Assembly (NCBI RefSeq): GCF_003287285.1
Contig: NZ_QMIG01000005.1
Location: 124,001 to 188,000, forward strand
Length of the DNA: 64,000 nucleotides
Direction: 5' to 3'
DNA from: Phytoactinopolyspora halophila
GTDB taxonomy: Bacteria; Actinomycetota; Actinomycetes; Jiangellales; Jiangellaceae
Shown here: in pieces, positions 34,908-43,263 of the stretch
Layout of the letters: each line of letters opens with the position of its first letter
Position numbering within the stretch: position 1 is the stretch's first letter
Position numbers and translations under genes: made by a program
Notes under the pieces: generated by a model
What the model was told of the DNA's origin: nothing
Database searches by the model: none
The model's input: the letters and a program-made list of their open reading frames with translations, nothing else

Positions 34908-35825
34908 ATGGGTGCCCTCGACACCGCTGAGCGCCGGCCGGTCGCGTCGGCCGGAACCCTCCACGCCCGCGAGGTGACGCTGGACGCCGCGCATCTCGGC
35001 GAGCTTCGCCGTACCGATCCGGAGGCCGACGTCGCCGAATTGCAGCGTCGGCTCGACGACGACGGCTATGTCTACCTGCCGGGCTTTCACGACCCCGACG
35101 ACGTGCGCGGCGTGCGGGCGGACGTCGGCGCCCGGTTCGCAGCCGACGGATTGCTCGACGCAGACTCCCTGCCCGACCGGCTGGTAGCTACCGATGCGCT
35201 GCGTAAACCCAGCGTGCGCTCGGACATCGCCCATACGAGCGGCCCGCTGACCGAATTGCTGTACCGGGGCCGGACGATGGCGCTGCACCAGGCGCTCTTC
35301 GGTGAGCCGGTGGCGCACTTCAGCTACACCTGGCTGCGAGTCGTGCCCCCGGGTCCGGGGACGGCGCCACACGGGGACGCGGTTTTCATGAACCGTGGCA
35401 CGCCGCGGCTACGGACCACCTGGACGACACTGACGGACACGAGTTTCGAGCTCGGGGGCCTGATCATTCTGGAGGGCAGCCACCGGCTGCCGGAGATCGC
35501 CGATGATTACGTCCACCGCGACGTCGACACGTACTGTGAGAACACAGGTGAGGCCCCCGGGCAGTGGGACGGTGCCCTGTCGCACGATCCCGCCGCCTTG
35601 CGGGAATGGCTGGGTGGCCGGTGGCTCACCGCGGACTTTCGGGCTGGTGACATCATCGTGTTCGGCATGTCCACGGTGCATGGCAGCCTGGACAACACGT
35701 CCGAGGAGGTGCGCATGTCGTCCGACTCGCGCTACCAGCCCGCGAGCGAACCGGCCGACGAGCGCTGGATCGGCCCGGATCCCATCGCCCACGGACCGGA
35801 TGCCAAGAAGGGGATCATCTGCTGA
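34908..35825 (+). CDS. Phytanoyl-CoA dioxygenase (PhyH) family Fe(II)/2-oxoglutarate oxygenase
   Basis: 305 residues. The oxygenase core has the Fe triad: HGDAVF supplies His and Asp (about residues 156-158) and STVHGSLDNTS the distal His (about residue 255), followed by R in VRMSSDSRYQP, which would bind 2-oxoglutarate. The early LDDDGYVYLPGFHDPDDV is typical of PhyH proteins. Substrate unknown; such enzymes next to AraC regulators often act on imported plant or sugar-derived small molecules. ATG 34908 has GGGAGG 6 bases upstream and was chosen over earlier Met codons. The stop overlaps the likely start of the AraC gene. Confidence 0.9.
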   Translation: MGALDTAERRPVASAGTLHAREVTLDAAHLGELRRTDPEADVAELQRRLDDDGYVYLPGFHDPDDVRGVRADVGARFAADGLLDADSLPDRLVATDALRKPSVRSDIAHTSGPLTELLYRGRTMALHQALFGEPVAHFSYTWLRVVPPGPGTAPHGDAVFMNRGTPRLRTTWTTLTDTSFELGGLIILEGSHRLPEIADDYVHRDVDTYCENTGEAPGQWDGALSHDPAALREWLGGRWLTADFRAGDIIVFGMSTVHGSLDNTSEEVRMSSDSRYQPASEPADERWIGPDPIAHGPDAKKGIIC

Positions 35826-36679
35826 CAGACGTCTCGCCACGAGCGCTCGCCGGAGTTCGTCTCGTTCGCGGTGCCACCGCCGAGGCGTCGCTGGGTCGCG
35901 TCCTCTTCACGGGGGCGATTCCCGATGGGGCAGGTCTCGGCGGTCCGCGTGTCCTGGATGTTTACGCCTTCGTGTATCTGGTCAGCGGCGCCGGTCGATA
36001 CAGCGACGAGCTCGGTGCCGAGCACCGGCTCACGCCCGGCAGCACGGTGACAGTCTTTCCCGGGATGAAGCACAACTACGGTCCGTGCCCGGGGGAGCAG
36101 TGGACCGAGCGCTATATCTTGTTCGACGGTGCGCTAGCCCGTCTGCTGGAAGAGCGGGGCGTCATCGATCGCGCGCGTCCGGTGGGACGCTTGCAGCCGG
36201 TCGACTCGTGGTTGCCGGCCGTGGAGGGCGTCACCGAGCCCACACCCGCCGGGGTGCGCTCCGCACTGGTCGAGCTCTCCCGCCTGCAGACGCTGCTCGC
36301 CGCGGTGCGCGTGGAAACGGGGGCGCGCGACGACGGCTCGTCGTGGTTTCACGAGGCATGCCTGCTGTTGAGCCGGGAACCGGCTCTCGACCTGCACGGC
36401 GTCGCGGCGGCTGTGGGCTTGCCATACGATCGTTTCCGCAAGCAGTTCACCGCCATCGCGGGCGAATCGCCGGGCCGGTGGCGGACCCGGCAGCGCATGG
36501 ACGAGGCGGCCCGGATGCTTCAGCAGGGAGGGTGGACGATCCGCGAGATCGCGCGAACTCTGGGATTCTGCGACGAATACGCGTTCTCGCGGCGCTTCAA
36601 GGAGGTGTTCGGAATACCACCCTCGACCTTCCGGGCGCGGCTGCCGAAGGTCCGCGCTGCTGCCTCTTCGAGTGGGTGA
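35822..36679 (+). CDS. AraC-family regulator with N-terminal cupin (probable CTG start)
   Basis: Regulator with a cupin sensor domain and a C-terminal double helix-turn-helix (LHGVAAAVGLPYDRFRKQFTAIAGESP and TIREIARTLGFCDEYAFSRRFKEVFGIPPSTFR). The first standard start codon is GTG 35972, but the frame is open upstream and encodes the missing first cupin strands (GVRLVRG, LGRVLFTGAIPDG, RVLDVYAF). No ATG, GTG or TTG occurs there; a CTG at 35822 overlaps the PhyH stop (CTGA) and has AAGGGGA 8 bases upstream, giving about 285 residues. Probably controls the PhyH gene and perhaps the Opp locus. Confidence 0.8.
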   Translation: MTDVSPRALAGVRLVRGATAEASLGRVLFTGAIPDGAGLGGPRVLDVYAFVYLVSGAGRYSDELGAEHRLTPGSTVTVFPGMKHNYGPCPGEQWTERYILFDGALARLLEERGVIDRARPVGRLQPVDSWLPAVEGVTEPTPAGVRSALVELSRLQTLLAAVRVETGARDDGSSWFHEACLLLSREPALDLHGVAAAVGLPYDRFRKQFTAIAGESPGRWRTRQRMDEAARMLQQGGWTIREIARTLGFCDEYAFSRRFKEVFGIPPSTFRARLPKVRAAASSSG

Positions 36680-36697
36680 CGCTTCGAGCGGGTGACG

Positions 36698-37777
36698 CTA
36701 CCCGGTATGGGCGGTGACACCCCGGAGGTCGAGCTCTTCGGCGAAGTGGCAGGCGACCGAGTTGCCGTTTCCGAGATCGCGCAGGGGCGGCTCCTCGGTG
36801 GCACAGATGGGCTGCGCGTACGGGCAGCGCGGATGGAAGTAGCAGCCGCTCGGGGGGTCGGCGGGATCGGCGACGTCACCGGAGAGCACGATCCGCTCCC
36901 GGCGGTCACGCAGCAAGGGATCGGGTTTCGGTACGGCCGACAGCAGTGCCTCGGTGTACGGGTGCTGTGGAGCGGTGAACAGTGATGCGGTGTCCGCCAT
37001 CTCCACGATCTTCCCGACGTACATGACCGCGACCCGGTCGCAGAGGTACTCCACGACGGACAGATCGTGGGAGATGAACAGGTACGTCAGGTGGCGATCG
37101 GCCTGGAGATCTTGCAAGAGGTTGAGGATCTGGGCCCGGACCGACACGTCGAGCGCCGAGATGGCCTCGTCGGCGATGACGAGCCGGGGATCGAGGCTCA
37201 GCGCCCGCGCGATGCCGACGCGCTGGCGCTCGCCACCGGAGAACGCGTGCGGGTACCGGCTCATGTACTCCGGGCGCAGCCCGACGGTCTGCAGCAGCGA
37301 GGCGACCCGTTCGTCGAGCTCGCTGCCGCTGGCGATGCCGTGCACCTTCAGCGGCTCGCCCACGATGTCGCGCAGGGTCATGCGCGGGTTCAGCGACGAG
37401 TGCGGATCCTGGAAGATCATGCGGATGGCGCGCCGGTACTGCTTCAACGCCGTGCTCTTGACCTTCGCGATATCCGCCGGTTGGGTTCCGTTGCCGTGGT
37501 ACAGGATCTCGCCCCCGGTCGGATCGTAGGAACGCACGACGCACCGGCCGGTCGAGGTCTTGCCGCATCCCGATTCGCCGACGAGTCCCAGGGTTTCGCC
37601 GCGGCGGATGACGAAGTCCAGCCCGTCGACGGCGCGCACGTACCCGGCCGGGCGGCGCATCAGTCCCCGGCGGATGGGGAAGTGCAGCTGGAGGTTCCGC
37701 ACATCGAGCAGGACGTCGTCACCGACGTTGTCGCCGGCGATGCCGGCGGTACCGACGTTGTGACCGGCGGTCGTCAT
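36698..37777 (-). CDS. Oligopeptide/oligosaccharide-type ABC importer ATPase (OppF-like)
   Basis: 359 residues. Walker [11 protein letters not shown]-loop [10 protein letters not shown], signature [15 protein letters not shown], Walker [15 protein letters not shown] and H-loop FISHDLSV are all intact. The C-terminal extension carries the Opp/Dpp Cys cluster ([15 protein letters not shown]). ATG 37777 overlaps the TGA of the OppD-like gene. Last gene of the importer operon sbp-oppB-oppC-oppD-oppF. Confidence 0.94.
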   Translation of the reverse strand: MTTAGHNVGTAGIAGDNVGDDVLLDVRNLQLHFPIRRGLMRRPAGYVRAVDGLDFVIRRGETLGLVGESGCGKTSTGRCVVRSYDPTGGEILYHGNGTQPADIAKVKSTALKQYRRAIRMIFQDPHSSLNPRMTLRDIVGEPLKVHGIASGSELDERVASLLQTVGLRPEYMSRYPHAFSGGERQRVGIARALSLDPRLVIADEAISALDVSVRAQILNLLQDLQADRHLTYLFISHDLSVVEYLCDRVAVMYVGKIVEMADTASLFTAPQHPYTEALLSAVPKPDPLLRDRRERIVLSGDVADPADPPSGCYFHPRCPYAQPICATEEPPLRDLGNGNSVACHFAEELDLRGVTAHTG

Positions 37778-38883
37778 GTGTTCACCTCGTTCCGTACGCC
37801 ACTCGACGGCGCGCCACCGTGGAGCAGGCACCGCACCTGCCGGTGTTCGTCCAGGTCGATGGGTGGTGGCACGATCTGATCGCAGGTGCCGGGCATGTAC
37901 TCGCCGCAGCGGTTGTGAAACGGGCATCCGTGGGGTCGGTCGTAGGGGTCGGGGACCATTCCCTTGATCGTGTTCAACCTGGTACGGGTGCCCATGCCCA
38001 TGGTGGGGATCGATCGCAGCAGTGCCCTGGTGTACGGGTGCTGCGGGTCATGGAAGATCGACACGACGTCTCCGCGCTCGACGGTCATGCCCAGATACAT
38101 GACGACGACGTCGTCGGCCATCTCCGCGACCACGCCGAGGTCGTGCGTGATGAACATGATCGCCATTCCGTAGTCGTCCTGGAGCTCGCGCATCAGTTCG
38201 AGAATCTGTGCCTGGGTCGTGACATCCAGGGCCGTGGTGGGCTCGTCGGCGATCAGCAGTGCGGGGTTGCAGGACAGCGCCATGGCGATCATCGCCCGCT
38301 GGCGCAGCCCGCCGCTGAGCTCGAACGGATACGAGTCGAATCGCTGTTTCGCCCGCGGGACGCCGACCTTGTGCAGCACCTCCACGGCGCGCTCCTTGGC
38401 CTCCCGGTTGGAGACATTCTCGTGCAGCTGGATGGCCTCGACGATCTGGTTACCGATGGTGTGGACCGGGCTCAGGGACGTCATCGGCTCCTGAAAGATC
38501 ATCGCGATGTCGCCGCCGCGAATGCGGCGCATCTGCGCGCCCTTGGGATCGAGGGCGGCCAGATCGACGATCTCGCCGTCCGGTCCCTTACCGGCACCGC
38601 GTCGCTGGCGGCGGAACAGGATCTCGCCGCCGACGACGCGGCCCGGGCGGTCGACGATCTGCAGGATGGACCGGGCCGTGACGCTCTTGCCGCATCCGCT
38701 CTCGCCGACGACACACAGCGTCGTGCCCTGGCGAATGTCGAAGCTGGCACCGTCGACGGCCTTCACCAGCCCCTGATCGAGCGGGAAGTGCGTCTGCAGC
38801 GCCCTGACCGACAGCAGGGAATCGTGGTCGAGTTCGGGACTCGCCGACGTCTGGACGCTCTCAGCTACCACGTGTGCCACCAA
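37774..38883 (-). CDS. ABC importer ATPase (OppD-like)
   Basis: 369 residues. Walker A GESGCGKSVT, Q-loop FQEPMTSLSPVHTIG, signature LSGGLRQRAMIAMAL, Walker B LLIADEPTTALDVT and H-loop FITHDLGVV are present, with the C-terminal Opp Cys motif (GCPFHNRCGEYMPGTC). A 20-residue insert between Walker A and the Q-loop (RRQRRGAGKGPDGEI) is longer than usual. Starts at TTG 38883 or GTG 38880, directly after the OppC stop. Confidence 0.93.
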   Translation of the reverse strand: MVAHVVAESVQTSASPELDHDSLLSVRALQTHFPLDQGLVKAVDGASFDIRQGTTLCVVGESGCGKSVTARSILQIVDRPGRVVGGEILFRRQRRGAGKGPDGEIVDLAALDPKGAQMRRIRGGDIAMIFQEPMTSLSPVHTIGNQIVEAIQLHENVSNREAKERAVEVLHKVGVPRAKQRFDSYPFELSGGLRQRAMIAMALSCNPALLIADEPTTALDVTTQAQILELMRELQDDYGMAIMFITHDLGVVAEMADDVVVMYLGMTVERGDVVSIFHDPQHPYTRALLRSIPTMGMGTRTRLNTIKGMVPDPYDRPHGCPFHNRCGEYMPGTCDQIVPPPIDLDEHRQVRCLLHGGAPSSGVRNEVNT

Positions 38884-40080
38884 TCACTTGTTGTACGGGT
38901 CCGCCGCGTCTCGCAGGCCGTCGCCCAGGAAGTTCAACGCGAGCACCGTGGTGATCACGGCGACCGCTGGCACGATCAGCACCCACGGAGTGTGCGCGAT
39001 CGACGGGATGTCCTGCGCTTCGCGCAACAACACGCCCCAGCTGACCGTGGGCTCGGTCAGCCCCAGACCGAGGAAGCTCAGCGCCGTCTCGGCCAGGATC
39101 ATCGCCGGGATCGCCAACGTCACGGCAGCGATGATGTGGCTGGTGAACGACGGCAGCATGTGCCGGAAGATGACCCTGGGCTTGCTGACCCCGTCGAGCA
39201 CCGCGGCCGTGACGAAATCCTCCTCGCGCAGCGAGAAGAACTTGCCGCGCACGACGCGGGCCAGCGTCGTCCAGCCGACGATCGAGAGGATCACCGTGAT
39301 CCCGAAATAGACCTGAACCTGGGACCATGACTGCGGCAGTGCCGCCGCGAGCGCCATCCACAACGGGATCTCCGGCAGCGAGCGTACGAACTCGATGACG
39401 CGCTGGATCGCGGAATCGATCCACCCGCCGAAGTAGCCGGACACACCTCCCAGGACGATGCCCAGGACCAGGGAGAGGACGACACCGACCACCCCGATCG
39501 ACATGGAGATCTGCGTCCCGTAGATGACGCGGCTGAGGATGTCCCGGCCGTTGCGGTCCGCACCGAACAGGTACATCGGTGCGTCGGGATCGGTGGGGCC
39601 GAACAGGTGGATATCCGTGGTGATCAGCCCGAAGAGCTCGTATTCGTGCCCGTGGACGAAGGGGCGAACGGGATAGATCTCCGACTCGTCTGTGGTGTAG
39701 GTGCGCCGCCACGTCTCCTCGTCGGACTCGTAGTCGAAGCCCTTCACGTGGGGGTTGAACCGGGTGCCGTCGTCGGTCTCTTCGAACAGGTGCAGGCTCT
39801 GTGGTGGGGCGTGCTGGTATTCGGCGTCGAAATCGGACGAGTGGAACGGCGCGAAGAACTCGGCGAACAGCACCAGCAGGTACACGAAGACGACAAAGAT
39901 GGCGCTGACCATGGCCAGCTTGTGCTTGCGAAACCTCCACCACATCAACCGCCACTGCGAGGCGGTGTAGAGGTTGTTGCGGCGCTTCGTGCCGCCCGGT
40001 ACGGCGCTGGAGCCCTCCGGGGAGGTGTCAGGATCAACGCGCGCGCCCGTGGTGTCCGGTGCCGGCTCCACGTGTGTCAT
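38884..40080 (-). CDS. ABC importer permease (OppC/DppC-like) with large insert
   Basis: 398 residues, longer than a typical OppC (about 300). After a Pro/Thr-rich N terminus and the first helix (MVSAIFVVFVYLLVLFAEFFAPF), about 110 residues lie outside the membrane (EYQHAPPQSLHLFEETDDG to YLFGADRNGRDIL), the form seen in oligosaccharide-type family-5 systems. The EAA loop is DFVTAAVLDGVSKPRVIFRHMLP. ATG 40080 overlaps the OppB stop. Confidence 0.93.
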   Translation of the reverse strand: MTHVEPAPDTTGARVDPDTSPEGSSAVPGGTKRRNNLYTASQWRLMWWRFRKHKLAMVSAIFVVFVYLLVLFAEFFAPFHSSDFDAEYQHAPPQSLHLFEETDDGTRFNPHVKGFDYESDEETWRRTYTTDESEIYPVRPFVHGHEYELFGLITTDIHLFGPTDPDAPMYLFGADRNGRDILSRVIYGTQISMSIGVVGVVLSLVLGIVLGGVSGYFGGWIDSAIQRVIEFVRSLPEIPLWMALAAALPQSWSQVQVYFGITVILSIVGWTTLARVVRGKFFSLREEDFVTAAVLDGVSKPRVIFRHMLPSFTSHIIAAVTLAIPAMILAETALSFLGLGLTEPTVSWGVLLREAQDIPSIAHTPWVLIVPAVAVITTVLALNFLGDGLRDAADPYNK

Positions 40081-41078
40081 CGACGTCCCGCCTTCTCGTA
40101 CTGGATCCGTGGGTCCAACCAGGCGAGCAGGATGTCCGACAGCAGCGTGCCGATGAGGGTGAGTACGCCCAGCATCATCAGGAAGCTGCCGGCCAGGTAC
40201 ATGTCCTGGCTGCTCAGAGCGCGCAGCAGCAGCGGCCCCGTCGTCGGCAGGTCGAGAACGACCGACACGATGATCTCGCCGGAGACGAGGGTGGGAATGG
40301 TCCACCCCACGGTGCTGATGAACGGGTTCAGCGCCAGCCGCAGTGGGTACTTGGCGATCAGGCGCCATTCCTGCATGCCTTTGGCCCGCGCGGTGGTGGT
40401 GTAGGGGCGGTGCAGCTCGTCGAGCAGGTTCGCCCGCATGATCCGGATCGTGCTGGCAGCTCCGGCGGTCGCGATGATGACCACCGGAATCCACAGGTGC
40501 TGGAACAGGTCCCACGCCTTGCCCAGGCTCCACGGCGCGTTCTGATACTCGGGCGAAAAGAGGCCGCCGACACTTTGCCCGAAATATCGAAAGGATATGT
40601 ACATCAGCACGAGCGCCAGCAGGAAGTTCGGCGTTGCCAGCCCGATGAACCCGATGAAGGTCCAGAAGTAGTCGCCGAGCGAATACTGGCGCACCGCCGA
40701 GTACGTGCCGATGAGGAACGCCACGAGCCACGTGAACAGCGTGGACACCACGGCGAGCAGCATGGTGAGGGTGAGCCGGTCCCAGATCAAGCTGGAGACG
40801 GGCTGGTTCCACTCGAACGACTGCCCGAAGTCCCCGCAGCACACGATGTTCGATATCCAGCGCCAGTACTGGACGTGAAAGGGCTCGTCCAGCCCGTAGC
40901 GCTCCTCGAGCACGGCGAGCTGCTCGCGCGCGATGATGTTGTCCTGCGCGCCCATGCCGGCGGCGTACGTCGTCAGGAAGTCACCCGGTGGCAGCTGGAT
41001 GATGAAGAACGACGCCAACGAGATTGCGAACAGCGTCGGGATCATCACCAGCAGCCGCCGGGCGATGTACTTGAGCAT
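40077..41078 (-). CDS. ABC importer permease (OppB/DppB-like)
   Basis: 333 residues. It begins MLKYIARRLLVMIPTLFAISLASF, the conserved OppB first helix, with the following periplasmic segment (QLAVLEERYGLDEPFHVQYWRWI) usual for the family. Coupling loop: RPYTTTARAKGMQEWRLIAKYPLRLAL. Pairs with the OppC-like protein. Second gene after the binding protein (about 51 bp gap). Confidence 0.94.
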   Translation of the reverse strand: MLKYIARRLLVMIPTLFAISLASFFIIQLPPGDFLTTYAAGMGAQDNIIAREQLAVLEERYGLDEPFHVQYWRWISNIVCCGDFGQSFEWNQPVSSLIWDRLTLTMLLAVVSTLFTWLVAFLIGTYSAVRQYSLGDYFWTFIGFIGLATPNFLLALVLMYISFRYFGQSVGGLFSPEYQNAPWSLGKAWDLFQHLWIPVVIIATAGAASTIRIMRANLLDELHRPYTTTARAKGMQEWRLIAKYPLRLALNPFISTVGWTIPTLVSGEIIVSVVLDLPTTGPLLLRALSSQDMYLAGSFLMMLGVLTLIGTLLSDILLAWLDPRIQYEKAGRR

Positions 41079-41129
41079 CTACGGGCCTTTCATCCGTGTG
41101 GTGACACGTGCCGGCTGCGTAGCGCCCGC

Positions 41130-43115
41130 TCACTCCTGGATGAAGTACTGGATGGTGTTGGTGGGCCCCGGGGTGGGCCAGGACGTGGAGTTGTACATGT
41201 GGTCCGGGACGTTGTGCATCCGGTTGGTCACGACGCCCAGGCCCTCGGGAGGCGTGCTGATGCCGATCGAGTAGAACTCGTCCTTCAGGATCTCCAGCAG
41301 TTCCCGCATGAGCTCCACCTGCTTGTCCTCATCGACGGTGCGCAGGATCTCGTCGTAGAGCTCCATCTGCCGGCGCGGGCCCTCGGGCGGCTCCTCGGCG
41401 TTCGGGTCGTCCGGGTTGAGATACCAGTCGCCCCAGGCCGATGCGAAGTCCGCGGCCGCCGTGGAGGGGAAGTACCAGTGCGTCTGCATGAAGGGAACGA
41501 GCCCGCCGCTGCCGGTCCAGACGGTGGCCTCGTGTTCCCCGTTCTCCCGCACGCGCTCGGTGTGCAGGGAGCGGCTCATACCGTTCAGCTCCAGGTCCAC
41601 CCCGACTTCTTCCCAGTAGCCCTCGACGAGCTCCAGGGCATCGGTCCAGCTGTTGTTGACGTCGTTGGCGTAGTCGACGGTGATCGAAATGGGCTCTCCG
41701 TCGGGGCCGATTCGCCGGCCCTGCTCGTCCATCTCGTATCCGGCGTCGTCGAGGTATTCGTTCGCCAGGTCGACGTCATATTCGGTGTACTGCTTCGCCA
41801 GCTCTTCGTTGTAGAAGAGTTCCGATGTCGCGGCGATCTGGAACGGCTCACCCTGCCCGAAATAGACCACGTCGATGATTTCTTGACGGTCGATCGCGTG
41901 GGAGAGGCCGATGCGGAAGTCCTTGTTCTGGAAGATCTCACGCTTGGTCTCGTCCGGAGTGGTCTGGTTGAGATGGATCGCCATCGTGTTCATGTGGTCC
42001 GGTTCCATGGTGACCGTCCGGTAATCGCCTTGCTCGGCGTTCTCCATGATGAGCGCCCGATCGGCGGGATCACCCACGCTGCGCTGGAAGTCCAGCTCGC
42101 CGTTCATGGCGTCGAGCTTGATGACCTCGCTCTCCTCCACCAGCCGGACGACGTGTTCGTCGATGTAGGGCAGCTGGTTTCCTTCCGGATCCACCTTCCA
42201 GTAGTACGGGTTGCGTTCGAAGACGACGTCGTTTCCCTCGCCGAACGGCTGGGTCACCTGCCAGGCGTAGATGACGGGCAAGTCGGGATTGCGCATGGCG
42301 TCGGACTTGTCGAGGAACAGATCCACCCAGCTACTGAGGCCGGACTCCTCGACCAGCTCGTCCAGGTTGTCGTCGTTGTAGTCCGCGTGGAACTGTTCGA
42401 GGTAATGGCGGGGGAGCGCGGTGAGTTTCTGCGTCGCCCACTCGGCGACACCCTGCAGGAACAGCCCGTGCGGCTGGTCGAACGTGAACCTCACCGTGTG
42501 GTCGTCGACCGCTTCGACCTCGGGTGGACCGCCACTGTCCAGATGCCGCGGGTCGGCCTCGGCACGTAGATCGTCGTTGAAGTAGTAGTCCTCGACGGCG
42601 AAAACGATGTCGTCGGCGGTGAACGGCTCGCCATCCGACCAGCGCATCCCCTCGCGCAGGGAGAAGGTGAACTCGGTGCCCTCGTCGTTTACCTCCACAT
42701 CGGTGGCGACGTTCGGCGTGGTCTCCTTTCCGCCCTCCCACTCGGGAGTCCAGTTGAACAGCCGTTCGTAGCCGATGTGGCGTCGCTCGGTGACCTCGAG
42801 TTCGGTCACCTCGGATTCGGCGCGCCGCCAGGTGCCGCCGTACACGCCGATACGGTCGACGACGTCGACCACCAGCGGCTCATCCGGGAGGCGCTCTTCC
42901 AGGGGAGGAAGCTCGCCGTTGTCGACCATCTCGGCCAGCTCCGGTGCTTGCGATTGCCCTTCGGCTATGGCGTCGTCGCCTGCTTCCTCCTCGTCTGGCA
43001 ATGCTCCCGCGCTGTCGTCTCCGGTGCCCGGTGAGCAGGCGGCGGCCAGGAGTGCGCAAGCGGAGATCAGTGCCAGGAGAAGGGACCAGCGGTTCGTGGA
43101 GCTCAATGTCGTCAT
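41130..43115 (-). CDS. ABC importer substrate-binding lipoprotein, family 5
   Basis: 661 residues. Signal LLLALISACALLAAAC gives a lipoprotein. The mature protein has family-5 features: FTFSLREGMRWSDGEPFTADDIVFAVEDY and GLSHAIDRQEIIDVVYFGQGEP. At this size it resembles large binding proteins for oligosaccharides or glycoconjugates rather than short peptides. An acidic linker (DEEEAGDDAIAEG) follows the lipid Cys. First gene of the minus-strand importer operon, divergent from the EEP/F5-8C gene. Confidence 0.93.
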   Translation of the reverse strand: MTTLSSTNRWSLLLALISACALLAAACSPGTGDDSAGALPDEEEAGDDAIAEGQSQAPELAEMVDNGELPPLEERLPDEPLVVDVVDRIGVYGGTWRRAESEVTELEVTERRHIGYERLFNWTPEWEGGKETTPNVATDVEVNDEGTEFTFSLREGMRWSDGEPFTADDIVFAVEDYYFNDDLRAEADPRHLDSGGPPEVEAVDDHTVRFTFDQPHGLFLQGVAEWATQKLTALPRHYLEQFHADYNDDNLDELVEESGLSSWVDLFLDKSDAMRNPDLPVIYAWQVTQPFGEGNDVVFERNPYYWKVDPEGNQLPYIDEHVVRLVEESEVIKLDAMNGELDFQRSVGDPADRALIMENAEQGDYRTVTMEPDHMNTMAIHLNQTTPDETKREIFQNKDFRIGLSHAIDRQEIIDVVYFGQGEPFQIAATSELFYNEELAKQYTEYDVDLANEYLDDAGYEMDEQGRRIGPDGEPISITVDYANDVNNSWTDALELVEGYWEEVGVDLELNGMSRSLHTERVRENGEHEATVWTGSGGLVPFMQTHWYFPSTAAADFASAWGDWYLNPDDPNAEEPPEGPRRQMELYDEILRTVDEDKQVELMRELLEILKDEFYSIGISTPPEGLGVVTNRMHNVPDHMYNSTSWPTPGPTNTIQYFIQE

Positions 43116-43195
43116 CGGCCTACTCCCTCTGCCGGATCCTCGTCAGCGTGTTCAAGCGCGGACGATCTGTAGCTATGATTCTGTCCGTCGATGTT

Positions 43196-43206
43196 GATTG
43201 CCAATC
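43196..43206. promoter_or_regulatory. Short dyad in the divergent intergenic region
   Basis: GATTG C CAATC is a small perfect dyad in the 148-bp gap between the binding-protein gene and the EEP gene. The gap is locally AT-richer and must hold both promoters. Weak evidence by itself. Confidence 0.3.
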
Positions 43207-43263
43207 GTTCAGGCAGAATTCCACGCAGAAACGCTCACGTAGTGATCAGAAGGTGATTGGATA

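Noticed and set aside
40059-42569. 836-codon open frame on the plus strand opposite the importer genes
   Set aside because: It is antisense to OppB and the binding protein, both with full domain evidence. Its His/Arg/Val-rich sequence is typical of the shadow frame of high-GC genes.
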